Shown here piece after piece: positions 35,693-45,261 of a stretch of 64,000 nt of DNA (position 1 is the stretch's first letter; each line of letters opens with the position of its first letter). Position numbers and translations under genes: made by a program. The DNA comes from Halomarinibacterium sedimenti (GTDB taxonomy: Bacteria; Bacteroidota; Bacteroidia; Flavobacteriales; Flavobacteriaceae): the NCBI RefSeq assembly GCF_019312585.1, contig NZ_JAHWDP010000006.1:36196-100195 (forward strand), in the 5' to 3' direction. The notes beneath the pieces were generated by a model. The model was not told the origin of the DNA, searched no databases, and was given only the letters and a program-made list of their open reading frames with translations.

Positions 35693-37176
35693 TCGTTATC
35701 AAAAAGAAAAACTTCTTTAAAATCAACCTGCCCTTTATCATCTAACATACGATAGATTCCTCTTGGCGCTCCTTTCCCAATTACTTGATAACTACCATTA
35801 TCCTGCAAATGGTTTAAGTACTTTTCATTTTCACTTAAATGGGAAAATACAATTCTAAAAGTATTTACAGAAGTTTTTAAGCTGTCATTAAATATGGGTA
35901 CATTATTATTTGGCCATTTAATAGCACCTAAGGTTCCAAAAACCGAATAAATATAGTCTCTATCTTGTGTATTTTCAAACAATTGATGGGCATATTCGTA
36001 ACCTATATAACCCCCATGATCTGCCATTATTATTATAAGTGCATTCTTATCGTTTTGATTTATGGTAGAAATTAAATCTGCAAGAACTTCATTTGATTGA
36101 ATCACTCTTTCCTTCCAAAGTGCCTTTTCCTCTTCAATACCACGACTATCATTCTTTTTATTTGGAATATGCGCAGGTGATATATACTCAATGAAAAAAA
36201 AGTGAGGAGTCCCTTCTTCTAAAGGATAAGATTCATCAAGTGCCTCTGTTACTTGTTTTAATTTTTTAAATCCTGTACTTATTATAGGTATCTCAAAAAA
36301 ACTAAAATTACAATAATCATAATTTATTTTTTTATGATTCATTAAAAAATAAGGAGAATGTAATAGCAAATGCGTTTTATAACCATTATTTTTAAATATA
36401 GATAACACAGAATTATTACTTACTAACAGTTCCTGAGGATTAAATCCATTATTGTGAGAATAAAATTTATTGTAGTAATGATGCTTCATTTGAAAAATGG
36501 CAGCATTGGTAGACAATGTAGATGCATAATTACTTCTTAGGTTTTCATATAGTGTAAAACCATTAGAGTTTAAAATAGCTCTAATTTCTGAAGCATCCAT
36601 GTTATAATGGCCTTTTTCCATTTCAGACAAACTAATGTACCCATCTGGCTGGATAAAATAAATATTGGGTTTCTTTTTTAATACAACACTTTCAATATCA
36701 TCTGGCTGTTGCGTCCACTCCATATCAATTTGTATATGCCTATATAGGGTAGGCACGAAATCCATAAATCCCATAATTGAAAGTAATAACTGGAAAACTA
36801 TTAACTGTTTATGGAATTTATATAATAAGAAAGACAAAGGAATTAATGCAATAAAAGTAATTAAGGCAAGTATTTTTTCAACACTTGCATGAAGGATTAA
36901 TTCAATAAAAAACAAAAACAAAAATGCACTAAGAAAAAAAAGAAACTGCTTTTTATACTTCAGATATAATGGAATTCTGTTGAATTTTTTAAAAAATAAA
37001 AAAATTAGTACTGGAACTATTAAAAATAAAAAGATTAAAAAAGCAAACTGAATCCAAGAATTTGAAAGGTGAAAGTTTTTAGAACTGTAAAATAAAAGAG
37101 GATATAATCCTGTTGCTACTCCGGCTAAACCATACGGAATATTTTTGGATACTAAAAAGTTAGTAAGCCATTTCAT
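35689..37176 (-). CDS. Membrane sulfatase/phosphotransferase-like protein (copy 1)
   Basis: 495 aa, same plan as its neighbour: five N-terminal helices, then IYFIQPDGYISLSEMEKG, NLRSNYASTLSTNAAIF, FFFIEYISPAHIP and IIIMADHGGYIGYEYA. Aligned motifs keep the metal-binding Asp and DHG and a Ser/Thr-rich nucleophile loop. Probably an inner-membrane enzyme that decorates the exported polysaccharide. Overlap ATGA with the next gene indicates translational coupling and a single transcript from 38772 down to 30405. Confidence 0.85.
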   Translation of the reverse strand: MKWLTNFLVSKNIPYGLAGVATGLYPLLFYSSKNFHLSNSWIQFAFLIFLFLIVPVLIFLFFKKFNRIPLYLKYKKQFLFFLSAFLFLFFIELILHASVEKILALITFIALIPLSFLLYKFHKQLIVFQLLLSIMGFMDFVPTLYRHIQIDMEWTQQPDDIESVVLKKKPNIYFIQPDGYISLSEMEKGHYNMDASEIRAILNSNGFTLYENLRSNYASTLSTNAAIFQMKHHYYNKFYSHNNGFNPQELLVSNNSVLSIFKNNGYKTHLLLHSPYFLMNHKKINYDYCNFSFFEIPIISTGFKKLKQVTEALDESYPLEEGTPHFFFIEYISPAHIPNKKNDSRGIEEEKALWKERVIQSNEVLADLISTINQNDKNALIIIMADHGGYIGYEYAHQLFENTQDRDYIYSVFGTLGAIKWPNNNVPIFNDSLKTSVNTFRIVFSHLSENEKYLNHLQDNGSYQVIGKGAPRGIYRMLDDKGQVDFKEVFLFDNE

Positions 37177-37181
37177 TTTTA

Positions 37182-38570
37182 CTACTTTCGTTTTTTAAAT
37201 TGAAAGAGTACTCTGTTAGTACCTTTAATTTCTTCCTTTTTTTCAAGGTCAAAATAAATTAAATAGCCCCTTTCAAAAGCTTCAAGGTTGTAAAAATCAA
37301 AATGATTAATAAATTCTCGTTTTCTAACCAAAAGGGACTCAACCCAAGAGTCTTCACGCTTTGGAAATTCAATAATTAAATATTTAGAAAATTTCGCAAA
37401 AAATGCGGCGGATTTTTCAAAGGGTACATTTCCAGATAATGTTATATGGTGTATTAATGCCAATGCTAGGGTTACGTCTGGGGCATAATTTTGAAGTCTC
37501 TCAATAAGCGAATCACGTTCCACATTATTAAAACCAATCCCAGGAGAAGGTTGTAACACATCACATACAAAAGGAAGCATGTTCTCTTCTTTATTTTGTT
37601 GTACTTGCCAATAGTTATATTCTACGGCATTGCTATCGATATCGGTTACTATAACCTCTGGGACTTCGTCTAAAAACGTTCTTGCAAACGTACCGTCGTT
37701 TCCTCCCATATCTATGGCAGATTTAGGCTTAAGGTCCAACACCCAATCTCTTATTAAATGCTTTTTACCATCAAAAGCTTCTTTATCGTAATTGGTTTTG
37801 TTGTAATAATCACCCCATTCGGTCGCCTCACTAACTTTTAGTTTTTTGATATAATCGAAAAGACTTTCTAAAATATTATTCTGTGCCTTTTTAGAAAGTT
37901 TCGCAACTTTGGTTTCAGCTTTGTAATCTACACTATGCTTACTTTCCATTTTTGCCAATAAGTGAATATTGGTGTAAAGAGTTGAACTAAATTTTGTTTT
38001 CTTGGGAAGTAATGATGCAATTAATTTTACAGGAATCCCATCGATATGGGTTTGCATCATTTTAAAGATTTCGGTACCATGATAATGTGCTAACACTAAC
38101 GGTCCTAAAAAATGTGTAATAAATTGCTTGTAAGCCCTCCAAGGGGTGTTTTCATCGTAAAAATCGAACGAAAGGGTGTCGATAAAAACGGGTTTTCCTT
38201 TATGAAAGGTAACATTATAAGCCGAAGCATCTTTCAAAATAAAGCCTTTGCTTAAGGCGTATTTTTGAATTTGAAGTGTTAATAATGCGGCGTGTTTGTA
38301 TTGCTCAAAACTCCATTCATAAGGGTTGGTAATAAACGGAATCTTCACTGGGGTAATGATTATTGTGTCTTCAGCAACGGAAGTTTCCGTATGTGGAATT
38401 AACAATCCCTTTTTAAATAGGGTTTCAAAAAAACCTGAAGATTTTAGCCTTTGGTATTGCGGAAAATAAATAGGGTTAATAACTCTTCGCAAGGTATCGC
38501 CATCGTGAAACATATATCCCGATGGATCTCTAAAAGAAGCTTGGTGCGTGTTATTACTTTTTTGATTCAT
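37182..38570 (-). CDS. Class I SAM-dependent methyltransferase, NoeA-like
   Basis: 462 aa from the ATG at 38570; an earlier in-frame ATG would overlap the upstream gene much more. The N-terminal 230 residues have a kinase-like appearance (FILKDASAYNVTFHKGKPVFIDTLSFD) as in NoeA-related proteins. The C-terminal half has the SAM motif SAIDMGGNDGTFARTFL and DVTLALALIHHI. Probably methylates a sugar in the surface glycan. The start overlaps the small membrane protein gene by 17 bp. Confidence 0.85.
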   Translation of the reverse strand: MNQKSNNTHQASFRDPSGYMFHDGDTLRRVINPIYFPQYQRLKSSGFFETLFKKGLLIPHTETSVAEDTIIITPVKIPFITNPYEWSFEQYKHAALLTLQIQKYALSKGFILKDASAYNVTFHKGKPVFIDTLSFDFYDENTPWRAYKQFITHFLGPLVLAHYHGTEIFKMMQTHIDGIPVKLIASLLPKKTKFSSTLYTNIHLLAKMESKHSVDYKAETKVAKLSKKAQNNILESLFDYIKKLKVSEATEWGDYYNKTNYDKEAFDGKKHLIRDWVLDLKPKSAIDMGGNDGTFARTFLDEVPEVIVTDIDSNAVEYNYWQVQQNKEENMLPFVCDVLQPSPGIGFNNVERDSLIERLQNYAPDVTLALALIHHITLSGNVPFEKSAAFFAKFSKYLIIEFPKREDSWVESLLVRKREFINHFDFYNLEAFERGYLIYFDLEKKEEIKGTNRVLFQFKKRK

Positions 38571-38772
38571 TTTCTTGGGTTTCATCGTCTTCGATATCAA
38601 TGGAATCATAGTGCTCATCTTCCTCTTTTATTAATCCAAAGAAAGATTTCACTTTGTACATTACATTTTTCGAAAATAATAAAATCCCAGCGGCTGCAGC
38701 AACAATAGCTTGCACAATCATTGCACCCAAACCTGGATCGAAGTATAAAGATATCATTAAAAAATTATTCAT
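38554..38772 (-). CDS. Small membrane protein of the polysaccharide operon
   Basis: 72 aa. One hydrophobic segment (about 12-32, DPGLGAMIVQAIVAAAAGILLF) is followed by a basic stretch and a strongly acidic tail (EEDEHYDSIDIEDDETQENESKK). Homologous small proteins with FDPGxG...QxxxA are common at the head of flavobacterial polysaccharide operons. Function unknown. First gene of the minus-strand cluster. Confidence 0.75.
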   Translation of the reverse strand: MNNFLMISLYFDPGLGAMIVQAIVAAAAGILLFSKNVMYKVKSFFGLIKEEDEHYDSIDIEDDETQENESKK

Positions 38773-38841
38773 AATTCACCCTATTTTTACAAAACCTCAA
38801 CAAAATAACTAAAAAACGAGGAGACTATACTTTTATTTTAC

Positions 38842-40635
38842 TTAAAGTTTACCTCGTTTACGGTCCACCTCTTTTAAGAAAATTTTACGCAGCCTTAAAT
38901 GTTTTGGGGTTACCTCCACATATTCGTCTTTCTGAATATACTCCAACGCTTCTTCTAACGAAAACTTAATCGCTGGAACAATCTTCGCCTTATCGTCTGC
39001 TCCAGAAGAACGTACATTACTCAATTTTTTTGTTTTGGTTACATTCACCACCATATCATCTTGGCGAGAATTTTCACCAATTACTTGTCCTTCGTAAATA
39101 TCTTCTCCTGGATCGATAAAAAATCGTCCTCTTTCCTGTAATTTATCGATAGAATAAGGAATGGCTGTTCCATTTTCCATAGAAACCAAGCTTCCGTTTT
39201 GTCTTTCAGGAATTCCTCCTTTTAAAGGCTGGTATTCAAGAAAACGGTGTGTCATAATAGCCTCCCCAGCGGTAGCGGTTAGCAACTGATTTCGTAAACC
39301 AATAATTCCACGTGAAGGAATTAAAAACTTACATATCATACGCTCGCCTTTTCCTTCCATGCTTATCATTTCACCCTTACGGATAGTCACCATATCAATA
39401 GCACGACCACTTACTTCTTCTGGTAAGTCGATGGTTAATTCTTCAACTGGTTCGCACTTAACACCATCTACCTCTTTTATAATAACCTGTGGTTGTCCAA
39501 TTTGAAGCTCATATCCTTCACGGCGCATGGTCTCTATTAAAACAGAAAGGTGTAATACCCCTCTTCCAAAAACCATAAATTTATCGGCACTATCGGTTGG
39601 CTTCATTCTAAGCGCCAAGTTTTTCTCCAATTCTTTTTCCAGACGTTCTTTAATGTGTCTTGAGGTCACGAACTTTCCGTCTTTTCCAAAGAAAGGCGAA
39701 TCGTTTATCGTGAACAACATACTCATCGTAGGTTCATCTATGGCAATAGTTTGCAGTGCTTCAGGGTTTTCAAAATCAGCAACAGTATCACCAATTTCAA
39801 ATCCTTCCAATCCTACAATAGCACAAATATCACCAGCACTTACTTCGGTTACTTTTTTTCTTCCAAGCCCTTCAAATATGTGTAGCTCTTTAATTCTAGA
39901 TTTTTGAATTTTACCATCTCTTTTCACCAAAGAAATAGGCATATTTTCTTTTAAAATTCCCCTTTGTAAACGTCCAATGGCGATTCGCCCTGTAAACGAA
40001 GAATAGTCTAAAGATGTAATCAACATTTGAGAGGTTCCTTCCTCCGTTTTAGGTGAAGGAATATGCTCCAATACCATATCCAACAGAGATTCTATGTTAT
40101 TGGTAGGCTTTTTCCAATCATCACTCATCCAGTTGTGCTTTGCAGAACCGTACACCGTTGGGAAATCCAGCTGCCATTCTTCGGCTCCTAGTTCAAACAT
40201 TAAATCAAAAACAGCTTCATGCACCTCGTCTGGAGTACAGTTTTCTTTATCTACTTTGTTAATCACCACGCAAGGCTTTTTTCCTAAGGAAATAGCTTTT
40301 TGAAGGACAAAACGAGTTTGTGGCATAGGGCCTTCAAAGGCATCTACTAACAACAAAACCCCGTCTGCCATGTTTAATACACGCTCCACTTCACCACCAA
40401 AATCGGCGTGACCAGGGGTATCGATGATGTTAATTTTGGTGTCTTTATATATTACCGAAACGTTTTTTGAGGTAATGGTAATACCACGCTCACGCTCCAA
40501 GTCGTTATTATCAAGGATCAATTCGCCTGTTTTTTCGTTTTCACGGAACAAGCTACAGTGGTGTAAAATCTTATCTACCAATGTGGTTTTACCGTGGTCT
40601 ACGTGGGCAATAATAGCTATGTTTTTAATCTTCAT
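38842..40635 (-). CDS. typA: Ribosome-associated translational GTPase TypA/BipA
   Basis: 597 aa, standard length. GTPase motifs are [10 protein letters not shown] (G1), ERGITI (G2), [12 protein letters not shown] (G3), NKVDKENC (G4) and GSAKHNW (G5); domains II, III, V and the unique C-terminal domain follow. BipA binds the 70S ribosome and aids 50S assembly and stress adaptation. TACTTTTG (40659-40666) about 25 nt upstream is a likely -7 box. Confidence 0.97.
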   Translation of the reverse strand: MKIKNIAIIAHVDHGKTTLVDKILHHCSLFRENEKTGELILDNNDLERERGITITSKNVSVIYKDTKINIIDTPGHADFGGEVERVLNMADGVLLLVDAFEGPMPQTRFVLQKAISLGKKPCVVINKVDKENCTPDEVHEAVFDLMFELGAEEWQLDFPTVYGSAKHNWMSDDWKKPTNNIESLLDMVLEHIPSPKTEEGTSQMLITSLDYSSFTGRIAIGRLQRGILKENMPISLVKRDGKIQKSRIKELHIFEGLGRKKVTEVSAGDICAIVGLEGFEIGDTVADFENPEALQTIAIDEPTMSMLFTINDSPFFGKDGKFVTSRHIKERLEKELEKNLALRMKPTDSADKFMVFGRGVLHLSVLIETMRREGYELQIGQPQVIIKEVDGVKCEPVEELTIDLPEEVSGRAIDMVTIRKGEMISMEGKGERMICKFLIPSRGIIGLRNQLLTATAGEAIMTHRFLEYQPLKGGIPERQNGSLVSMENGTAIPYSIDKLQERGRFFIDPGEDIYEGQVIGENSRQDDMVVNVTKTKKLSNVRSSGADDKAKIVPAIKFSLEEALEYIQKDEYVEVTPKHLRLRKIFLKEVDRKRGKL

Positions 40636-40759
40636 GACTTCCCCTTTTTTAGGACGTGCAAAAGTACTGCTATTTCCTTGAATATTTGTACTTTATTGAA
40701 TTATTATTTTTCTAAGTATCCTTGGAATAGAAATCCCTAATTCAGCTAATGAAAATGAT

Positions 40760-40767
40760 TATCTTTG
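40760..40767 (+). promoter_or_regulatory. Promoter -7 element of kdsA
   Basis: TATCTTTG matches TAnnTTTG and lies 20 nt before the kdsA ATG at 40787. No TTG at the right distance. Confidence 0.5.
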
Positions 40768-40786
40768 CCGTTCAAAACTATTGTAC

Positions 40787-41605
40787 ATGAATCTCGACCT
40801 TATTCCGAAGATAAAACACACCCAATCCAAAAACTTTTTTTTGCTAGCTGGTCCTTGCGCGATAGAAGGCGAAGAAATGGCATTACGTATTGCCGAAAAA
40901 ATTGTTGGAATTACCAACAAACTTGAAATTCCGTATATTTTCAAAGGCAGTTTTAAGAAGGCCAACCGAAGCAGGATTGATAGTTTTACAGGAATAGGCG
41001 ATGAAAAGGCATTGAAAATTCTGAAAAAAGTATCGGAGACTTTTGATGTTCCTACGGTAACAGATATTCACGAAGTAAGTGATGCTGCCATGGCCGCCCA
41101 ATTTGTGGATGTGCTTCAAATTCCAGCATTTTTAGTTCGCCAAACCGATTTAGTTGTAGCTGCTGCCGAAACAGGTAAAGTGGTAAATCTTAAAAAAGGA
41201 CAGTTTATGAGTCCTGAAAGCATGAAACACGCCGTTACTAAAGTAACAGATTGCAATAACAATCAAGTTCTTATCACCGATCGCGGAACCATGTTTGGCT
41301 ACCAGGATATGATAGTGGATTTTAGAGGCATCCCCACCATGAAACAATTTGCCCCCACCGTGTTGGATGTTACTCATAGTTTACAACAACCCAATCAGAG
41401 TGCCGGTGTTACGGGCGGTCGTCCCGAAATGATAAGCACCATTGCGAGAGCGGGAATTGCTGTAGGCGTAGATGGAATATTTATTGAAACACATTTTGAT
41501 CCTAAAAATGCAAAAAGTGATGGGGCTAATATGCTTGATTTAAGTTTATTGGAAAAATTACTTACCGACTTGGTGGCAATTCGAAAAACGGTTAACGCAC
41601 TTTAA
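40787..41605 (+). CDS. kdsA: 3-deoxy-8-phosphooctulonate synthase
   Basis: 272 aa from the ATG at 40787 (a TTG six bases earlier is less likely). It condenses arabinose 5-phosphate with PEP to Kdo-8-phosphate for lipid A-core synthesis. Motifs: AGPCAIEGEEMA, FKGSFKKANRSR, LITDRGTMFGYQDM, DVTHSLQQPNQSAGVTGGRPEM. Cys24 in GPCAIE replaces the Asn of the E. coli enzyme, placing it in the metal-dependent class. The 3' end overlaps the convergent DUF1801 gene by 14 bp. Confidence 0.97.
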   Translation: MNLDLIPKIKHTQSKNFFLLAGPCAIEGEEMALRIAEKIVGITNKLEIPYIFKGSFKKANRSRIDSFTGIGDEKALKILKKVSETFDVPTVTDIHEVSDAAMAAQFVDVLQIPAFLVRQTDLVVAAAETGKVVNLKKGQFMSPESMKHAVTKVTDCNNNQVLITDRGTMFGYQDMIVDFRGIPTMKQFAPTVLDVTHSLQQPNQSAGVTGGRPEMISTIARAGIAVGVDGIFIETHFDPKNAKSDGANMLDLSLLEKLLTDLVAIRKTVNAL

Positions 41606-41954
41606 AACCCTCTTCCCTAGTTCGGTAGGCTTCTTTAATACAACGAATTAATAATTGAGCATCAATTTCTTCAGGAGAGCGATATCGCAATGATTTTACA
41701 CGTTTCCTTTTTTCAGTAATTAAATCTTGATGTTTAATTAAGAATTCATCCGAAAGCCAAAAACAAACATCTACATAGCCTTTGGTAACGTTTAAATAGC
41801 AAATAGGACAACCTTCTGTAAAATAGAAGGGCAAACGCCATTTGTAAAGCAACTCAAAATTAGGAAGCGTTTGCTCCACAAGTACCTGCACTTGTAAAAG
41901 AATAGTTTTAAAGGGTTCTGGTTTTTCGAGTATGTAAGCTTCGGCTGGATTCAT
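41592..41954 (-). CDS. DUF1801 domain protein
   Basis: 120 aa, with the YdhG/DUF1801 pattern: NPAEAYILEKPEPFKTILLQ, ELLYKWRLPFYF, GCPICYLNVTKGYVDVCFW. A small cytoplasmic alpha/beta domain whose function is not established. A terminator-like hairpin lies between its ATG and any upstream promoter, which is unusual. Confidence 0.85.
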   Translation of the reverse strand: MNPAEAYILEKPEPFKTILLQVQVLVEQTLPNFELLYKWRLPFYFTEGCPICYLNVTKGYVDVCFWLSDEFLIKHQDLITEKRKRVKSLRYRSPEEIDAQLLIRCIKEAYRTREEGFKVR

Positions 41955-41967
41955 ATTTTAAAAATAA

Positions 41968-41996
41968 AAAAGGTTGTTCAATAGAACAACCTTTTC
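41968..41996. terminator. Bidirectional terminator-like hairpin next to the DUF1801 start
   Basis: AAGGTTGTTC pairs perfectly with GAACAACCTT around AATA, with A/T runs on both sides. On the plus strand it could stop kdsA transcripts that read through DUF1801 antisense. On the minus strand it sits 14 nt before the DUF1801 ATG and could act as an attenuator. Confidence 0.75.
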
Positions 41997-42130
41997 TGAG
42001 CAAAATAACCGCATTTTTAACTCCCCAGTTAATCATTAGACGATTATTACTAAAAACTTAAATATCGATGGCAAATTAATAATAACACCATTTATAGTTC
42101 AAATATGCAACCTTTTTATGGAATAATGCA

Positions 42131-42190
42131 ACAGGGTTTTTCCTGAATTTACAGGGGGTTTTTCCTGTTTTTTATACAGGGTTTTTCCTG
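42131..42190 (+). repeat. Three ACAGG...CCTG(T) inverted repeats
   Basis: Copies at 42131-42145, 42151-42167 and 42176-42190: ACAGGGTTTTTCCTG twice and ACAGGGGGTTTTTCCTG once, each able to fold into a short CAGG/CCTG hairpin, spaced 20-25 nt start to start. They lie 113 nt upstream of the FG-GAP lipoprotein gene. The rest of the 41997-42302 gap is AT-rich with no ORF or further strong signal. Confidence 0.85.
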
Positions 42191-42302
42191 TTTACTGATT
42201 ATGAATCGAATTTTCAATTCATTAAACATAATGACAATAGTATTTTTTGAATTCTAAAAAATAAGGGGTAACATTGTTTAAACATTTTTATAATTACCTC
42301 AA

Positions 42303-44573
42303 ATGCAAAGTAAGTATCTGTTCCTTCTACTCTTTATAGTAATTTGGTCTTGTAAAGAAGAATCCAAAGAAATAAAAACGGCAGAAGAAAATCCAAAAAA
42401 TTCGGATTATAGGATTTCTACAATACAAATGATCGATAGTATCCAGTCTATAAAATCTAATGTTAACTATAGACAGCATATATATGAAAGCTCTGAAAAG
42501 CTAAAGCTGGTCGAGCAAGAACTAAATGCTGCAAAAGCAAAAAATCAACTTCCAATAAATTTATACGTCGAATACGGCAAAACATTACTTGATGCTGGAA
42601 GATCTCAAGATGCGGTCAATGTTTTTGAAGATCTTTTAAATAGAATGCCAGAAAATAAAGTAATAAACGCAACTACTAAGGGGCTTCACGAAGCTCTTGC
42701 TATTAGCTATATGCGTATTGGCGAACAAATTAATTGTAGGGACAATCACACTACAGAGTCGTGTTTATTTCCAATAAAAGGTGGCGGAATCCATAAAAAT
42801 AAAACGGGTTCTCAAAAAGCAATTGAAATTTATAAAGAAATACTGAAGGTTTTTCCAGATGATCTTCAAAGCAAATGGTTATTAAATGTTGCGTATATGA
42901 CACTTGGCGAATATCCAACTGCCGTACCAACGCATTTGTTAATACCTCCAAATATTTTTAAACCTGAATACAACCTACCTGTTTTTGAAAATATTTCGAT
43001 GAACGTAGGTTTGGATGTAAATGAGCTTGCGGGTGGTGTCATTGTAGATGATTTTAACAATGATGGATTTATTGATGTGCTAGTTTCTTCTTGGGGATTA
43101 TTCGGACAACTTCATTATTTTGAAAGTGATGGCAACGGCAGTTACGTTGAAAAAACTGAAGCTTCTGGATTAAATGGTCTTACTGGGGGTTTAAATATGG
43201 TTCAGGCAGATTATAACAATGACGGTCATTTAGACTTTTACATCATCCGAAGTGCTTGGAGTGGTTATAAATGGATGGGGCAACTCCCCAACTCCCTAGT
43301 AAAGAATAACGGTGATGGTACCTTTAGCGACGTAACCTTAGCTTCCGGAATGTACGCTCCCCACCCTACCCAATCTGCGGTTTGGTTCGATTTTAATGCA
43401 GATGGTTGGTTAGATTTATATGTAGGGAATGAAACGCACACTAATGCGGAATTGAATCCAGCACAGTTCTTTGTAAATCAAAAAGATGGAACATTTAAAG
43501 ATATAGCCCCTCAATTAAACCTTAACATCACAAATTATATTAAAGGTGTCACCGCAGCCGATGCCAATAATGACGGGTGGGAAGATTTATATATTTCTAT
43601 TCTTGATGGTCCCAACAAGCTTTTTATGAATCGCGGTGGCTCGTCTATAGAAAATTGGAAATTTGAAGAAATTTCGGTTAAAGCCAATGTTTCAGACCCA
43701 CAAGAAAGTTTCCCAACTTGGTTCTTTGATTATAACAACGATGGTTGGGAGGATATTTTTGTGAGTTGTTACGATCGCTATTTATTAAAACAATGTTCCA
43801 TGGAGGTTACGGCAGATTACCTTGGGTTAAAATCCAATTCAGATTTTCCAAGATTGTATGAAAATAACAGAAATGAAACTTTTTCAAACAATACAAAAAA
43901 AACCAATTTAGACCGCATTCTACCAACGATGGGATGTAATTACGGAGACGTTGACAACGATGGCTTTTTGGATTTTTATTTAAGCACAGGTGCACCAGAT
44001 TATCGCTCCATTACTCCAAATAGAATGTTTAGAAATAACGAGGGTAAAACATTTCAGGATGCTACCTATTCAGGAAATTTAGGACATATTCAAAAAGGTC
44101 ACGGGATTGGATTTGCAGATTTGGATAACGATGGCGACCAAGATATTTATGCCGTTATGGGAGGTTCGGTTTCTGGTGATATTTTTCAGAATGCATTATT
44201 TGAAAACCCTGGGAATAACAATCAATGGATCACGCTGCGTTTAAAAGGTACTACTTCTAACCGTTCCGCCATTGGAGCGAGAATTAAGATAACCGTAGAA
44301 GAAAAAGATGGAACAACAAGAGATATTTATAACACCGTAAGTTCTGGCGGAAGCTTTGGCGCCAACAGTTTACAGGCTGAAATTGGATTAGGCGATTGTA
44401 AAGCGATTAAAAATATTGCTGTGAATTGGCCAAACGGGCAATATTCATATTTGGACTACGGTAGCGTTGATAGTAATGGAGTCTATTTTATTGAAGAAGG
44501 AAAAAATGCAATACAGTCCATTGAAAGCAAAAAAAATCCTTTCATAAAGGGACACCATTCCATGTCTCATTAA
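42303..44573 (+). CDS. FG-GAP/VCBS repeat lipoprotein with ASPIC/UnbV domain (CRTAC1-like)
   Basis: 756 aa with lipobox VIWSC (Cys16). An N-terminal helical, TPR-like part (about 60-210) is followed by seven Ca2+-binding FG-GAP blades with DxNxDGxxD loops (DFNNDGFID, DYNNDGHLD, DFNADGWLD, DANNDGWED, DYNNDGWED, DVDNDGFLD, DLDNDGDQD), as for a seven-bladed propeller. A C-terminal ASPIC/UnbV domain follows (GARIKITVEEKDG, SGGSFGANS, VNWPNGQ). Surface-exposed binding protein; ligand unknown. Such proteins often accompany SusCD systems, but none is adjacent. Confidence 0.93.
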   Translation: MQSKYLFLLLFIVIWSCKEESKEIKTAEENPKNSDYRISTIQMIDSIQSIKSNVNYRQHIYESSEKLKLVEQELNAAKAKNQLPINLYVEYGKTLLDAGRSQDAVNVFEDLLNRMPENKVINATTKGLHEALAISYMRIGEQINCRDNHTTESCLFPIKGGGIHKNKTGSQKAIEIYKEILKVFPDDLQSKWLLNVAYMTLGEYPTAVPTHLLIPPNIFKPEYNLPVFENISMNVGLDVNELAGGVIVDDFNNDGFIDVLVSSWGLFGQLHYFESDGNGSYVEKTEASGLNGLTGGLNMVQADYNNDGHLDFYIIRSAWSGYKWMGQLPNSLVKNNGDGTFSDVTLASGMYAPHPTQSAVWFDFNADGWLDLYVGNETHTNAELNPAQFFVNQKDGTFKDIAPQLNLNITNYIKGVTAADANNDGWEDLYISILDGPNKLFMNRGGSSIENWKFEEISVKANVSDPQESFPTWFFDYNNDGWEDIFVSCYDRYLLKQCSMEVTADYLGLKSNSDFPRLYENNRNETFSNNTKKTNLDRILPTMGCNYGDVDNDGFLDFYLSTGAPDYRSITPNRMFRNNEGKTFQDATYSGNLGHIQKGHGIGFADLDNDGDQDIYAVMGGSVSGDIFQNALFENPGNNNQWITLRLKGTTSNRSAIGARIKITVEEKDGTTRDIYNTVSSGGSFGANSLQAEIGLGDCKAIKNIAVNWPNGQYSYLDYGSVDSNGVYFIEEGKNAIQSIESKKNPFIKGHHSMSH

Positions 44574-44626
44574 ATTTTATGTAAATATTAACGAATAAAT
44601 ACTTTGAAAATAAAAAGGAAAAACAT

Positions 44627-44650
44627 TACTTTGTAATTCAAAGTACTTTA
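44627..44650 (+). promoter_or_regulatory. Candidate operator 1 of the CreD operon
   Basis: TACTTTG, five bases (TAATT), then CAAAGTACTTTA. The outer arms form a 7-bp inverted repeat and AAAGTACTTT is a second, overlapping palindrome. It lies 3 nt before the ATG of the first operon gene, where it would cover the promoter or start site. A half-site TACTTTG also occurs at 44600-44606. A near-identical element precedes 45601. Confidence 0.75.
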
Positions 44651-44652
44651 TT

Positions 44653-45258
44653 ATGAGTGAGCAAGATTATCTAAAAGACATTAGTGAGATTAAAAATCTT
44701 ATGAACCGTTCCTCCCGATTTATATCCCTTAGCGGACTTTCGGGTATTTTTGCAGGAATATATGCGCTTATCGGTGCTGGAGTTGCCTATTTCTTTTTGC
44801 TGCCCAATCAAGATTACGTAACATTACATAGTTGGAATTTTAAAATGTTGGTGGGCCTTTTAATTGCTGTAGCTGTGTTGAGTGTCGTGACCGCTTTCCT
44901 ACTTACCACAAGAAAAGCCAAAGCTAATAATGCTAAAATTTGGGATGATACCACCAAAAGGTTATTACTTAATTTTATGATTCCATTAGTTACGGGCGGA
45001 ATTTATATTTTAATTAAACTGAACAGCCAACACTACGGGCTTACTGCAGCACTGATGCTTATCTTTTACGGACTTGCTTTAGTTAATGCTTCAAAATACA
45101 CCATTGGAAATGTAAAATATCTAGGTTATGTTGAAATTATTGCAGGATTGCTTTGTGCCGCCCTACCTGGATATGGATTCTATTTTTGGGTATTTGGATT
45201 TGGCGTGATGCATATCATCTACGGAGGTATTATGTATTTTCAAGAAAAGAAACAATAG
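44653..45258 (+). CDS. Five- to six-TM membrane protein of the CreD operon
   Basis: 201 aa with about six hydrophobic helices. A short cytoplasmic N-terminus (MSEQDYLKDISEIKNLMNRSSRFISLSGLSGI) leads into the first helix, a pattern common to membrane proteins encoded next to winged-helix regulators in flavobacteria. Function unknown; it may sense envelope state for the regulator encoded 3 bp downstream. Confidence 0.85.
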   Translation: MSEQDYLKDISEIKNLMNRSSRFISLSGLSGIFAGIYALIGAGVAYFFLLPNQDYVTLHSWNFKMLVGLLIAVAVLSVVTAFLLTTRKAKANNAKIWDDTTKRLLLNFMIPLVTGGIYILIKLNSQHYGLTAALMLIFYGLALVNASKYTIGNVKYLGYVEIIAGLLCAALPGYGFYFWVFGFGVMHIIYGGIMYFQEKKQ

Positions 45259-45261
45259 GCT

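Noticed and set aside
42131..42190. Rho-independent terminators for kdsA
   Set aside because: Stems are only four to five base pairs with the T run in the loop, not after the stem.
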